NCBI GenBank assembly: GCA_036971715.1
Contig: JAVHJL010000002.1
Location: 156,501 to 220,500 of the forward strand
Source: Arthrobotrys musiformis
Taxonomy: Eukaryota > Ascomycota > Orbiliomycetes > Orbiliales > Orbiliaceae
Length of the DNA: 64,000 nucleotides
Reading direction: 5' to 3'
The translations under genes were made by a program, and so were the position numbers. The notes under the pieces were generated by a model. It ran no database searches. It saw only the letters and a list, made by a program, of their open reading frames with translations, and was not told the DNA's origin. This document shows, piece after piece, positions 42,728 to 55,304 of the stretch. Positions within the stretch are counted from its first letter, which is position 1. The number at the start of each line of letters is the position of its first letter.

Positions 42728-45036
42728 TCAGAGCTCCCATTTACTTTTGTTAGGAAAGTACTTCTCGAAAAAGCCTAAGAGTCAAAATTGTTAGCGCTTT
42801 GCTCTCAAGTAGATAATGCGATTTCCTTGTGCGTACCTTTGGCCCCCTCGGCAAATTTCTGAACCTCGCTAGGCTCCTCGGAGAAAAAGTGATCGTTGAA
42901 GCATACTTCGGCAGGTCGCTGGGTGATCCACTCCTCAGTCAGAGTCTTCACTACGTCTGGGCTTTCCATCATTCCGTATCGAGCATCGACTCTTGAGAAG
43001 GTGTGTGAGTATCGATATATAGATTGTAGGGATATATTCCTTCTCTTGGGCTCTTCCGAGAGGAAGGCACTAAACCCCAGTGGGCCAGATTTCCGTAAAA
43101 GACCATTGATCATGCAATCACCGCACCCACGGTCCGTTCTCCTCCACTTATCAAATATCAACTCCGTTGGGATATCATCAGAGTCAACGTCGGGGAACTC
43201 AAAACACTCCGGCTTCATCTCGCAAGGAGCTAGTTTCCTGGCCTCATCGAAGGTACTGTTGTGAAGCAAAGTTTCATCGAGCCTCTGAGCTATATCTCTT
43301 TCATTCTCCGCTGAAAGCCACACGGGCCCATCCGCGCTGCTCCACAAGAATTGCGATGCCAAGTTAGGTTCGATATCCGCGTTTTTGTAGGCAGACTTGA
43401 TATTCTCCGACACCAAAGAAGTTCGAGAGAACTCGGTTGATGTGTCAATTTCCGACAATCTTTTGTGAAGATCCTTGATATTCAGGGTCGTTGATCCAGC
43501 TGCTTGAAGTTTCCCGAAGAGATAGCTCCAAATCAATGCCTCACGATGCCGCTCGATGACGTACCAGTCAAAAAGAAACCAAAGGTGAATTGAAGGGCTC
43601 TCTCCCCGGAATCTCTGTCCACTACTGAGTTCGAAAGCGGATGGGAATGTCGATCTAAGTTCCCGCATGATAGTTCTCGAGAGGGAGTGGACGGTATGTT
43701 TGTTGTAGGATCTGTACTCCCAACCAAATCTTACGTGCAGGAGGTACGCGCAAAAGTATAGATATGGGTGTTCGCCGAACCGAAACTCGAGTGACCCAAA
43801 TGCGGGCGGATAATCGATGGTAAAATGAGGCCAGGCGTATTCGAAGACGAAGGGCAAACCGTACAAAGGTGAATATATATCTGCGGCCGAATGTTGATTC
43901 GAGAGAAACATATCGTCACTGAGAATCATGACTTTGTCATTATCGGATTCAAGTCGGTCAAGGCGAGCTTCGACAGCGCAAGAGGAGAAAGTTTCGGCAG
44001 CGCAAGTCCCTGCTAGCTTTGGCGATACCAAAGCTTCTTGTGGGATTATTTCTGGTGCTTCTGGATGGCTGGTATTTAACCACAGGGGCGTTTGGACATC
44101 TTGAGGGGCATCGCTGTGCTGCGTCGTTATGATGCTGACCTTCCCTAACACTTTCGGTGTCCTCAGATCTCCGTTTTCTTTTCTTTCGAGGAAAGCTTCA
44201 ATACTCCGCACGCTATATTTCAATTCATCCCAGTCTCTATGACGATTAAGGGTGTCAGATCTGTAATCGGGTATATCCATTAGCCTGCTCTTTGCCTCAA
44301 CGGCGTGCTTCGCCTCATGGAAGGCAGGCGAGCTTCCGTTGACCCATGTGTATAGCACATCAATAGGATGTGATTTCGCCTTCATATCATGATCCCTGAG
44401 TAGGCCATCAGTGAGCCATTCGTTCAACCAAGCAATATCCTGCCCTTCGCTATTGTATTGAAGAGCCTCTTCGAATGAAACAAAGGTAACCTCAGGTAGA
44501 GACTTCGCAAAATCCTTGGCTGCGTCACAGTTCAGCCAATCGGTGGGTGGTTGGACATATTTAACTGTGGAGCCGGGAGGCTCCGGGGGCGGGGCGGGGA
44601 TTTCTTTGCTCCCGAATTGGAAAGTACTCCATTCGGACGAGGAGATGATATTTCCGACGGGGTATTCCGGCCCAAGCAACATAGAAACTTCCTTTCGTCC
44701 CCAAACCATTGGACCGGGCAGAACTTCCTTCCCATCATACATGTATATCCCACACATTCCAACGGCAAGGCCCCATACCGATAAGAATATCAGAAGAACC
44801 AACTTTCTGTAATTTGTTGAAGTAGATGTCTCGGAGGCGAGGTGCAACGAACGGGGTATCGGGACATAACCTGATCGAACTCGCGTATTTATGCTGAGGA
44901 TGAAGCTAAGTGTGAATTCGTAAAGGGAGCGAAAATATCCTTTCACACTTGAGGATGATGACGACCAACTCGAGGCCTCATTTTCGGCTTTACCGAGTCC
45001 CCTCTCTGGATCCATCGTCGTTGAGAGAACTAACAA
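42728..45036 (-). CDS. Stealth-family sugar-phosphate transferase, membrane-anchored
   Basis: Two exons (45036-42837, 42774-42728) give 748 residues; a second Met at codon 8 is an equally good start. The last exon (GFFEKYFPNKSKWEL) was recovered from a GTACGC donor and a CTAAC branch site. Family: Stealth proteins, which move hexose-1-phosphate onto sugars (bacterial capsule polymerases; animal GlcNAc-1-phosphotransferase alpha/beta). Conserved regions seen: CR1 IDVLYTWVNGSSP (about 224-236), CR2 RDWDELKYSVRSIEAF (267-282), and the acidic pair in KVMILSDDMFL (371-377) with the HYD/RYGMM-like later segment. A membrane helix (about 76-98) after a Ser-rich cytosolic N-terminus makes it a type II protein, most likely Golgi. 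In fungi the acceptor is unknown; mannan or glycoprotein phosphorylation is a reasonable guess. Confidence 0.9.
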
Positions 45037-47114
45037 CCGCTATGAAAGGAATGATGCCTCCTATAGCCTAGCCAACGAACTTCGAGGACGTGTCGAGGGC
45101 CTCTCATAAGATATGTGTGGGGAGAGGAAATTGTAGGATGAAAGTATCTGGGATTTGCCAAAACTACGGCGGGATGAAGTCGCCAAATAATGCGAAGTGG
45201 ATGATAGATCCCGACCCGACTGTGGCAGGCGTGGCAGCGGACAATGGTGAATAAGAAATGGCGGCTGCTTCGAAGAAAGGTCCCAGCATATGGAAAGGAA
45301 ATCTATTCAAAGATTAGCAAATGGTTATCAAAATAGAACATCAATCTGGGAGAAAATTTACTGCATGAGCCCTCCCCACCAGATATAAAGCAGAGTATAA
45401 TGATAACGCTAAGCTTATGCGTATATCGTACGCCCCGTTGACAATCGGAAAGGACAAAAAGATCGCATTTTCAAGTTGCCGGTTTAGCGCTTCTACTTAA
45501 AGGATACACATGCCTACAACTTCTGCGCCTTAAAGCACCGTAAAGGAGAAGCAGCGATTAGAAGCCGTTAATTCGTCCTCCTCAACTTATCAACCATGCT
45601 CATCCAAGACTCTTGGATATTGCTGAAACGGCATTGCGATTGTCGGCGTCGCGTGCCCCTTGGCCTGAAAAAGGAAATGGAACTCCTGTAGGAAGCCGCC
45701 AAGATGTCATCCGCATGGATCTCTTTCCGGCCGAAGTGGGGAGCTAGACGTGGATTTGATGAGCCCCATCTTATACCCTTCACCTTAGACACTCAAGTTA
45801 GAGAGAGTTAGAATAGAGGAATGGAGAGAGGTATTTGATTGAATAGGAGATTCATTTCACGAAGATATACAACGTACTGCTCTGCAATTTGAAGCTCGAA
45901 ATCGGGGCCGTAGCCTGAGAGATAACATCCGTATCCCCTAGAATTGGAGCTTGAACTCGAAGACGTCTACTCCGTACTCATGTACTATGTAATTTCCCAT
46001 TTTTTGCTCGGTTCGCAAGTTCCGGCTTGGCTGTTGCTCTGTGCCTTCTTGGCTTACCTCTTTTTGCCTATCGCAAACACTATGTGTTATGTTGGGGGTC
46101 AGGGATTCCAAATTGAATTGCGTGTCGCACGACTCGTCCAAATCCTGACATTGCCGGCTGCCGGTTATGAACTGCCGCCTGCAAAGATATCGCGCATTTG
46201 CGATAATCAGCCTGGTAATTATCGAAATGACAACTATTCCTACACACGTATATCAACTTAGTGATAAGTCGCATTCATAGCAGCATTCGTAACATGACAC
46301 ACTCCAGCGCGAGGACAGTAGTATGTATTATAAGCTCGGGGTCTAATAATGTCTGTCGTCTGACCACGACCTGGAGCCGACAGCTACCCGGCTGGCTAAT
46401 AAACTTATGAAACGGTTCCGGGAGAACACTTACAAACCAGAGCCATAGGTCTGCCTATTAATCAGGAGACCTGACCACTTTTTTGGAGTCTGGGTATGCC
46501 GGTAATATAACAACACATTCGTTGACAGCGCCAGGATCTAGTCGGTCCCTGTCGGTTGCGTACAGATATTGATACCGTTTAAGGGGAACTTTGGAGAAAA
46601 GCCGGAGATCGTGAGTGACAGAAGATTAATCCACTAGCCACCATTAACCAGGATATTCTCGAGAGTGCAAGCAGGGATGTCTATGTATGCGTGTACATAC
46701 TCACCTAATATATTCTCCAAGATGCAGCCTCTTTCGACGTCGGGATGCATTGATGGATCCATGCTTGTGTTGTACACGTTGGATTTCCCAAATCGGGCCC
46801 AGCAGATTCGTCCCCGCTTGGCAGAAGTGGCTTCGGCAGCACCGGGCGTCAACGGCAGATGATTCTCTCGGCGAGCATGGTGAACGGAGCTTTTCAATTC
46901 CTCTCCGCAGTTGCTCCTCGAAGGGATGGAGTTATATTACCCTTTCGAACTGTATATCCCGCGGTTGATCGACCAGTAGCTAGCTACCTCTGCCTCGAAG
47001 GATACAGTACACCCCACGCCGACGCGAGTCTCGAGTTCTCTGCCTTAGCTAGTACCTAGCCACTTACGTATACCCCTCAGTTGAACTGGACCTCAAATTG
47101 AAGAGACCTGAAGC
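45037..47114. other. No gene seen
   Basis: About 2.1 kb between two divergent genes. The minus-strand frame at 45568-45792 (74 codons) could be a stray exon but has no partner that I can join. The rest is short overlapping frames. It should hold both promoters. Confidence 0.5.
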
Positions 47115-47999
47115 ATGGAAGTAGCGGCTCCTTCGTTCTCATCTCTGGGCTTCGAAACCTTGACCCCCCTTCTCTACTATTCCACGGGGGAGTCGAAGAC
47201 CTCGGATGAGTCCTCGGGGATAGGAGGCCCTGCCCCTCAAGTCCCACCAGATGGGGCACAATACGACCTCGTGATGATCTGGGGGTGGATGAACGCGGCA
47301 CCTCGCCATCTGATCAAGTTCGTCCAGTTACACCGATCCTTGCAGCCAGGCGTTCCCATCGTCTTTGTAGGGTCCACAACCGCTTCCTGGCTCGGTTACA
47401 CAAACGCCCTCCGAATCGCACACCCCCTCGTCTTTGATATTGTGAAGACGCTTCCGGAAAACCCCAAGATCTTCGTTCATACCTTTTCTAACGGTGGAAC
47501 AAGTGGATTCTCGGATTTCCTTGCGCACTATCGGTATGAAGTGGGGAGTGCGATGCCCGTCTCTGCAATGATTATCGACTCAGCGCCTGGTGGGACTAAG
47601 TTTCCCTCGGCTTTGACGAAAGGGGTGAACGCGTTCATGGAGGTCGTTAGGAACCAGGTTATCAAAACCATACTATACCCGGTGGTTTACCTGCTGGTCA
47701 CTATTGTATACCTTCCTCCAATGGTCATGGGCGTGGAAGATCCTATCTCGAGGATGCGGCGGACGTTGAACGACGAAACTTTGGTGTCAGAGGGTGGTGT
47801 ACGAGGGTACGCATACTGCCAGGGAGATGCTATGGTGGGATGGGAGGACATTCTTGAACATGCCAGTGAGGCTGAGGAGAGGGGATGGAAAGTTTCCAGG
47901 TTAGGCTTTGAAGGCGGCAGCCATGTGGGTTGTTACCGCCACCATCCTGGCGAGTACGAGGAATTCGTCCGACAAATTAGGGCTTCCTCTGCCGCTTGA
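47115..47999 (+). CDS. DUF829/TMEM53-like alpha/beta hydrolase
   Basis: Single exon, 294 residues, matching the fungal branch of the DUF829/TMEM53 family (relatives of PaxU from indole-diterpene clusters). The opening beta strand DLVMIWGWMNAAPRHLIKF, the nucleophile motif HTFSNGG (Ser125), DSAPGG (Asp155) and the C-terminal GSHVGCYRHHPGEY (His270) are all present, with Asp238 (CQGDAMVGWED) a likely triad acid. A hydrophobic stretch at about 183-205 (IKTILYPVVYLLVTIVYLPP) may insert in a membrane, as in TMEM53. There is no secondary-metabolite backbone gene nearby, so there is no evidence for a cluster. Substrate unknown. The start is the first Met upstream of the family's SFSSLGFETLTP opening. 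Confidence 0.85.
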   Translation: MEVAAPSFSSLGFETLTPLLYYSTGESKTSDESSGIGGPAPQVPPDGAQYDLVMIWGWMNAAPRHLIKFVQLHRSLQPGVPIVFVGSTTASWLGYTNALRIAHPLVFDIVKTLPENPKIFVHTFSNGGTSGFSDFLAHYRYEVGSAMPVSAMIIDSAPGGTKFPSALTKGVNAFMEVVRNQVIKTILYPVVYLLVTIVYLPPMVMGVEDPISRMRRTLNDETLVSEGGVRGYAYCQGDAMVGWEDILEHASEAEERGWKVSRLGFEGGSHVGCYRHHPGEYEEFVRQIRASSAA

Positions 48000-48220
48000 T
48001 CGTGGGAGATCACATTTTCAGAAGGCCATTTTGTTGTCTCATGGGGTATTAGATTAGATTCAATAAAGGATCTTTGCTAGATGTTGGAAAACTATAGTAC
48101 ATCCTGAGATCGTAATGCTGTGCTTCAACCAAATGTATCAAAATGTATAACTGACGCCTTTTTAGAATGCAATGCATGTATGTATGTATTCATATGATCA
48201 TAAACTCATCCCGTGGGTTC

Positions 48221-49324
48221 TTAGCACGGCAATGCGAATTTCAGCTTGCGGTTGGAATCGGCGATACCGAACCATTTCTCAACTTCAGGGCTCGCCTTTG
48301 GAGAGTCAAAGGCGGTGAACCAGAAGGCACTGACATCTGGCTTGGGCCACAACCAACAAGCAACGCTGGCGTAGTAGTTCTTCAAATTGGTGGTTGCTGG
48401 TGCTGCGCCTCCGTTGAAGATTGGATAGTTAGGTCCCCTAGTTGGCCAACCTGTCTCTCCAACCCAAACCATGGCCTTAGAGTTGACCGCCCCCACACGA
48501 GCCTTGGTGTTCCAGTATGACCACTGGAAGGTTTTGGCCTTGATGGTGTCTCTGATGGGCACGCCCTGCCAGTATGGGAACCCGTTGGTGATGACAACGT
48601 CGCAGGCTTTGGTGACTACATCGTTTGCACCATCAACCCAAGCGGTCCAGGTATCGGTGTGGCCAACCTAAAATTCAAAATCGCACCCGTCAGACTAAGA
48701 TACTATCGAAGAGTTTTCTTGAGGCTTCATACCGGAATATTTGCGTTCTTTGTCAACGAACGGACCATTCCCCGAACGTCGTAAATCTGAGAGGCGAGCT
48801 TTTGGGGAGAGATATCCTTGCGGTAGAGGTCCTCGGAGCCCACGCTCACAGCGGCGATCCAACTCCAACCATGGGCCTTGATTGCGGCCTCGAGAGCGGC
48901 CTTCTCCGCGCCGAAGTGCCAATCATCGGTGGCCCACACCCCAACGAGAATCTTGAAACCAGTGCTCTTAGCGGCGGCGGCGACTCTCATGGCCGCTATT
49001 ATTACGCAAGAAGTCCATATGTTAGCGAAAAGGCCCCACTCAATGCATTCCCGTTCTTTTTTCTCTTCCCAAATGATCCGTCCGTAGTACGTAGCCCGGG
49101 CGCTTACTATTGCAGTCACTGGAAGCGTAAACGCGTGCAGCGTTGAACCCTTTCCCCCAGCTCTTGATAGTCTGGAAATCAATCCTCCAATCCGTTTGTG
49201 TTTTGCACTGTCCGTCGGCTTTATTGGCTCCCATGCTGAAGCCTTTGTATTGGCCAGCCAGAGTCTGTGCTGGCAGAAGCATCATGGCCGCAGCCAGGGT
49301 GCCGATTGCGTTGAGAAGTTTCAT
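48221..49324 (-). CDS. GH17 glucan endo-1,3-beta-glucosidase
   Basis: Secreted or wall-bound beta-1,3-glucanase or glucanosyltransferase. Three exons (49324-49108, 48995-48733, 48667-48221) give 308 residues. A signal peptide (about 1-23, TLAGQ) is followed by the family opening GFSMGANKADGQCK, then YASSDCNTAM (across intron 1) and LVGVWATDD. The acid/base Glu127 is in AAVSVGSEDLYR and the nucleophile Glu231 is in VWVGETGWPT. A late segment WFTAFDSPKA matches the fungal Scw/Bgl2 group. No Ser/Thr linker or GPI signal is seen, so it is probably a soluble wall protein. The gene is convergent with the DUF829 gene; the stops are 221 nt apart. A TATAAG element lies about 140 nt upstream of the start on the minus strand (49464-49469). 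Likely role: wall glucan remodelling. Confidence 0.91.
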
Positions 49325-51870
49325 GGTGATTCGATATTCGCGAACAAATTTGACTTATCGGTTTTTGTGTTCTTCTTCGAAACGAGTGACAGGTACTGTA
49401 AGTACAGCGGAGAAGCTAATGAACAAAGTTAAAGACTCGAATGCAGAGGGGGGGTGTAGACTTCTTATACATAATTTCCTCAGTGCCTCCGGGCGCTCCA
49501 CAATTAATGCACACCGGAAAATTTTAACAAAGGGAGAGCATGCTGGTGACGCAACATCCTCCCATTGTTGGAATCGAACCCGACAGGCGAGGGAAGGTTT
49601 GCCACCATTTCGGCATGCAAGGGTTCTTTTTTTTTTGTTTTTAGCTGTCGAACAAGAAATCCAGGTCGCATTCTCGATGGAGTCCGAACAATTTCTAAAT
49701 TTGGGATCGGTTGCGTTACATCGTGGGAAGGGCCTGCCGACCACCACGTGAGGGCCCGCAAATTAAACGTCGGTATGCAGATGGTCGAAAAAAGGGAAGA
49801 CAGTTTGTCCCGCGGGCTAGATTCCTGGACTGGCATGGTCAAGGAGCAGCTCACAATTGCGCGCAAGGCAGTGCTTGCCACGTTGGTTGAAGGTTCCTGC
49901 TTAGTTAGGATGAATAATTTCGCGATGCGCTTAGCAAGATTTTATATATATATGGCTGACAGCGAACGCTCGAACTTGCCGTCGTTAGCAGAGTCGAGTC
50001 GTTGCAAGACATATACTTCACGAGGATAGCGAACAAATTTTTAGGGGAAAAAGTTGGGAAAAGGGAAAAAGGGAAATCCAAAGAGACGCAGGTTGAGGTT
50101 TTATAATTACTAGCCGCGATTCGTCGATGATATATATCACAAGATTGCAAAAGGGCAAGCCACACACATATGTATATAATATAAGGTACCCTGGGTCTGT
50201 ACACCACCTCAGCGTTTGCAATTGACCAGGAAATCCCCTACATATTAATTGGTGATGTAAGGACGTCGAGGATATATTTTAGAAGGGCTCAACAAGAAGC
50301 GCCAAAGGCTCGAAACTCGATACAAGAGCAAATGTAGATACTTACCTAAGTACCTAAGTACCTAGTCAATGATTATAGCCTTCCAATACGTCAATACAGT
50401 CAATTGCCTTGCGCTTACCCCCACGATTAACCCTTAACATAGGCAAATACCCCCGACATCTAATCATTCCGAGTTTTATGATCCAAAAGCCAGTCTGTCC
50501 AAGCAAAGCTACACACTTTATTTGCATGGAGCCTTCTGCACAACGCATTCGCCGAACTTATCCTGGTTTCCCACGATTTGAAGTCTTCCTGGGTTCCATC
50601 GTTCCCTGCAGATGTACTCTCGGCTTCCACTCGCTCCCGAAGCAGCTCTTCGAAGTACAAAAAACAGGCTTTGCGGGATTGGTTGTAATTATTATTCTCG
50701 GCTACTAAGAAAACCGGGTTGATGTTTCGACAGGTATTCGATCCGATGTACAAAGTATGAGAAACATCGTTTTCACTGGGGTCTTCCCCACAAAATTGCC
50801 AGTATGTGATGCGGTGGGTGTAGTATTTTAAAGGGCCTATGTGGCTTGACCGGATTTGAGAGTAACCCTTCATCTTGGTGGCGGCATGAGGAGAATATAC
50901 GGGTTTGTGAGGCTAGGAGATACTTAGTTTTAGATTGGCTACCTCCTCGGTCAGGTGTGGGTTGGCAGCACCAAAATTAGGTGCATCGAAATTTGTTTCA
51001 CAGCATCAGATAGCTGTGACTTTGTGAAGGGTTGTTTTGGCATCTTCAGTCGGTAAGTTTAATTTGGCTGAGCTGGTCCGCCGAACCGTTCTCGAGGTTG
51101 AAAATTTGGATATTCGAAGTATTCCGGTGCGCTCTAGATCTAGGCAAGTGGTATGGGTCGAAATAGCAGTAGCGGGTTCGCCCGAGCTAAGTATTTCTGT
51201 AGAGCTCTATCAGCTTTATATATAATTACATGTGTGCATGTGCTACTTCGTACGATCTAGATCTGCGGTCATGCATGAACCATACTTATATATAGGGGTA
51301 TCTAGGTAAATAGCTTAAGTAGGTGGGAAGTGCGACTGATCTGGCCGGCTGAATTGGTCTGAGTGTTTCGAATAGCAATATAACAAAGGAGCGGTTCTAG
51401 CCGGATATAGCACACGACTGCTGCGAAGGTGGTCTCAGTCTCAAAATTCGGAACGGCTGACATGATCACAAACGATCGCATGCAGCAGCGCAGTATTGGG
51501 CAATTGGGTGACACGAGATGCCACTACCACAGGTTCCCGGAACCTCCGAAGAAGGATGGTCGGAACCCGTCCAGACTCACATCTAGCTATAAACTTGACC
51601 CCCAAGAGCTAACTGCCCCTTCCATAGTGGGGGGCCGGAGAAGATGGCTATGATATTTCGAAACTTCACAGGGGTGGTGTGATAACGGCGGAGCAGATGG
51701 TGGTCGAGATGAGAAAGGACCAAACGAGGCACATATATATAGACGTATATGTATATCAAAGTTCCCATTATATATATCACCACTAACATCCCGAATCCTC
51801 GCTATTGAACCATCAGGACCCGGATAAGAAAGTATAATACAGATCGCCTCGAAGCCGAAGGAATACAGCT
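49325..51870. other. Long spacer; one doubtful frame
   Basis: About 2.5 kb upstream of the glucanase. Besides the doubtful frame at 50460-50873, only short overlapping frames are seen. Contains a T10 tract near 49627 and scattered TA microsatellites. The right half should include the 3' end of the SDR gene. Confidence 0.5.
50460..50873 (-). CDS. Doubtful hypothetical protein
   Basis: Open frame of 137 residues with a mixed, protein-like composition (several Cys, Trp and His; RITYWQFCGEDPSEND, YIGSNTCRNINP), but no signal peptide, membrane helix or family motif. An overlapping plus-strand frame of 99 codons covers part of it. It might be a lineage-specific cytosolic protein or a chance frame. 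Listed only because its length exceeds most chance frames in the window. Confidence 0.28.
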   Translation of the reverse strand: MKGYSQIRSSHIGPLKYYTHRITYWQFCGEDPSENDVSHTLYIGSNTCRNINPVFLVAENNNYNQSRKACFLYFEELLRERVEAESTSAGNDGTQEDFKSWETRISSANALCRRLHANKVCSFAWTDWLLDHKTRND

Positions 51871-52824
51871 TCACAACTTCGCCTTGGGCTCTTCCTCCTC
51901 GTCCCCTTTAAAGATATCTCCGACAAGATGACCGCCGCCGTCCAATGGAATAACGACGCCATTGACATGGCCGCTAGCTTTCGCAGAGAGGAAAACCACC
52001 AGCCCGGCAAAATCATCCTCAATCCCCACTCTCCCGTTGAGATTCTTCTTGGCGAGTGCATCCAACCCACCGTAGATATCAATGAGGGCATTCGCCATCT
52101 TAGACGGGAAAAACCCCGGTGCGATGGAATTGCAAAGGATACGCTGGGGTCCGAGAGCGACAGCGAGATGCTTTGTGAGGTGCATGACGGCGGCCTTGGA
52201 GGCCGAGTAGGAAAACGTGGCGTTTTCACCGGTTGAGAAACCCTTGATTCCTGCGACCGACGAGGTAGTTATCACGCGAGATGGGTCCGCGACTGTCGCA
52301 TTCTTGGCAAGGAGGGGTGTCATCCTACACAACAATGAATTTGATCAGCGTCTATGTCATCGACAAGCGTGTGCAATGCCAACCGGATGAAAGGGCAAGA
52401 TGAGAGCAACATACTCTTGAACCAGCAAGAAGACACTGGTGACATTCAAAGTCATGACCTTATCCCAGTACTCCTTCTTCCAGGTACCATACGGAGCGCC
52501 CCAGGTAGCCCCTGCATTCGCGACTAGAATGTCGACATGATCCGTATCCTTCTGGAGCTCCTTGACAAAACGCGTTATCTCCTCTTGTTTGGAGATATCG
52601 GCCGGGATAGAGATGGCCTTGCCCTGGATCCCCTTAACGGCATTGAGCGCCTTCACGGCTTCCTCGCAAGCAGATGCTTTACGGGAGGTGATATATACTT
52701 TCGAGCAGCCGGAGAGCAGCAAGGCAGTGGCGGCATGAAGACCTAGGCCACGAGAACCGCCGGTAACGACAGCGATCTTGCCAGGCGTGGAGAAGAGGGT
52801 TGGGATTGGAGATATGGCGGACAT
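51871..52824 (-). CDS. Short-chain dehydrogenase/reductase
   Basis: NAD(P)-dependent oxidoreductase with a classical SDR fold. Two exons (52824-52415, 52324-51871) give 287 residues. Cofactor motif TGGSRGLG (21-28), NAGA after the fourth strand (about 106-109), then the catalytic Ser159 (TTSSVAG), Tyr176 and Lys180 (YSASK). The Arg after the second strand (TSRKASACEEA) suggests a preference for NADP. The C-terminal GRVGIEDDFAGLVVFLSAKASGHVNGVVIPLDGGG is typical of the 2-dehydro-3-deoxygluconate / rhamnolipid RhlG-like and gluconate-dehydrogenase-like subgroup. No signal or membrane segment. Substrate unknown; a sugar-acid or beta-keto reductase fits the subgroup. Intron GTATGT donor and TAG acceptor are normal. 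Confidence 0.9.
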
Positions 52825-53399
52825 GGTTAACTTGATGGTTCAGGGAGGTGTGAAGAAGAAGAGGAGGTGGCAGCAGCGGGGATGCTATAATTATATCCCG
52901 CCATCGTTGCGCGGTAGTTTACCTGCCAAAGGTAAAGAAGATCGATGCCTCGGCTGATGGAGTTCGGGCAGCCCAGAATTTTGGGGTCGAGTTTCTGGCG
53001 TCTTCAATTGAGCCGAGGCGCCGGCCCTGCCGACTGTTGGATTTTGTCGCCCAACCCAAAACCATCACAATGTTCAGTCTCGCCACTGGAATGCATGCTC
53101 CGAGAATGTTCTCTCTAACGACATGGAGATATGTGTCTAGGCTATATAGATATATCGAAAGGGTATCTATTTCAATGTATTGTTCATCATGGTCGTGTAC
53201 AAATATTTATAGTATAGTGTTTTATCAAATAGAGAGTCAAGTACATGCATACAGGACATCCGTATCAATATCGAGTCCGGTGTATCCCAAATTTAAGTAA
53301 CGCCCGCATAAAAATCAAACTAGAAACCTCAAAACCTAGGCCGACGGAGCGTATTAAATCGATCAGTCGGGACAGAATTGGAGTGTGGAAAAGAAAGTA
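52825..53399. other. No gene seen
   Basis: Spacer between the SDR start and the rhodopsin-domain gene stop, both minus strand. Short frames only. It should hold the SDR promoter. Confidence 0.5.
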
Positions 53400-55304
53400 T
53401 CAATCAACCCGGACGCTATCCCTCCAGTCGTGCTGCTCCGTTCTTCCACCACTAGTCGGCCGTGGTCGAGGCGTCAAAGCCGCTGGATGGTCATCGCCCT
53501 CCATCGTATCCCAGTGGCTGAGGTCCAAAGAATTCGTCGAAGAATTGACCCCACTCCCTGTACTCTCAAAGCTCGGGGCCGTCGGCAAGCCCGGTCGGCT
53601 GTCGAGCTGCACTTGCATCATAGGCGTCGATCTCGGCGGTGGGGAAGTAGGCCTTGTGCCCCTGGACCCTGCATCGGAACTGGAAGGACTGGACGTTGGA
53701 CTGAACCTCGAGGCTTGGTGGTTGAATTTTAACCGCGATATCGATAAATGCCGCCCCCAAGGTTTGTGTTCTTTCCCTTCTGACCTCCCCTCCTCGTCGT
53801 CAGGTTCCCCGCGTGGGTTTGTATCCGCAGTAGCTTCAACATCTATATCTTTATCTAGATCGCCCCTCAAATTATAACGCGTGTTCGCACTCCGTGCCTC
53901 CACCGGACTTCCCACCATCTCCAACGAGTCCCCCGCCCCTAGTATCCGGCCGTAGTGAGAGTGCAACATCTGACTGTCGCGATCTCCCAGTCCACCCCCT
54001 CCTCGCCCGGTTTGAGATTTAGACTGACTGCTGAGCATAATAGAAGAACGTTTAGAGGTTGAAGTAGCTGAAGTGGTCATTGACCGGAAGGATGATACTA
54101 CTTTGCCGGTAATTCGCACCACGCTGGGTTCGCTTGAAAGCCCACCAAAAAACTGGCGTGCGGCAGGGACGCAGGCCGCTATGAGGGCTACCGTTCCCTC
54201 CAATAGACAGCAGATCGTGAGGTTGGCAGACGCATCTGGATACATTAAAATCCTCCATTAGGAACCTTATTTTTATAAACTCGCAACGGTTGATTCAAAT
54301 ATGACTTACCAGATTGATCTATCGCCTCCACAACCGGTCCTAGGTAAATACATCTAGCAACCGAGATGACGCACGCACTAAACAAATATAAATAACTATC
54401 AGTCCTGAATACAAAATATCCACAGCACCTAGCTCCGCTGGTTCCAATATAACAAAGAAATTGAAGGAGATAAGAAAAAAAAAAAAAGAAAAAAAGGGTG
54501 AACATACCTCAATCCTAACGAAAACATAGCAAGCACTTCCACCTTCTTCTTAAAAGACAGCCCGCTAAGCGCATTCACCAACCTGATAGGTACTAAAACA
54601 GACGAAAAATCCAATGCTAACTGAAACCCGCTAATAATATAATAAATATATAACGGCTTACACCCAACCTTCAGCTTGACGTAGATATCCCAAGCAGCCC
54701 GAGCATCCGAGCATTGGAACGTGTAGGCAAAGATGGACGCGATGCCAAAAACGACATTACACACGATCAGTGTGTTGGTGAGTATTATAAACGATCTCGA
54801 TGCCTCCCTGAACAACCTGCCCAGAAAAAACAGCAGTGATAACCGGACCATAACGAGTGTGGATGTGAATAACATCTCGTAGACGTATAGAAATTTATAA
54901 TCAACCAGTAGAGAAGAAATTTTCATATCGTAGGTATGCTGCCCCCACTGAAACCTATTCACTCCAACAAATACGATTGTCCACTGCATAACCATCATAA
55001 GGTACCCGACGGCCAGACAATAGTCGTCCGTGGTATACCTCCCCCTACACTGTTTCGTCCGAACATAAACCCTTATTGACATCATCGCTGTGGCCAAAAT
55101 CGCGGTTACTATCCCAAACCCATTGAGCAAGTTCTGGTTGTATTTCGAGGGGACATAATTCGGATCATTTAGCACTGGTGGCACCTGGAATTCGTCTGGA
55201 GATGCGCCAGATAAAACGGCCAGATCGATGAGAGCCGTAATATCCTCGAGCGTTTGTCCGGTTGAATAGACCGTCGGTGATGGTCTAGGTGCCGTACTTG
55301 TCAT
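53400..55304 (-). CDS. Fungal rhodopsin-domain seven-helix membrane protein
   Basis: Three exons (55304-54508, 54377-54310, 54235-53400) give 566 residues. The N-terminal half matches the fungal 'Rhodopsin domain' family of integral membrane proteins (PTH11-like layout without a CFEM domain). About seven hydrophobic helices fall between residues 55 and 320, with the family's RGRYTTDDYCLAVGYL loop, GVNRFQWGQH, and FQCSDARAAWD/VGCKPLYIYYIISGFQLALD motifs. The short second exon (68 nt) carries helix six (ACVISVARCIYLGPV). The C-terminal 240 residues are Ser/Arg/Pro/Asp-rich and probably disordered. Members are suspected receptors or sensors at the plasma membrane, but ligands are unknown. The first intron (130 nt) contains a T/A tract. 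A possible upstream exon was not found. Confidence 0.87.

Noticed and set aside
42805..42836. Stealth protein ending in KGTHKEIALST
   Set aside because: These codons are intron read-through; a GTACGC donor, CTAAC branch site and TAG acceptor lead to the ending FFEKYFPNKSKWEL, which fits the family.
49555..49630. Possible minus-strand tRNA (GGTTCGATTCC)
   Set aside because: The T stem pairs only at two positions and the acceptor strands do not match.
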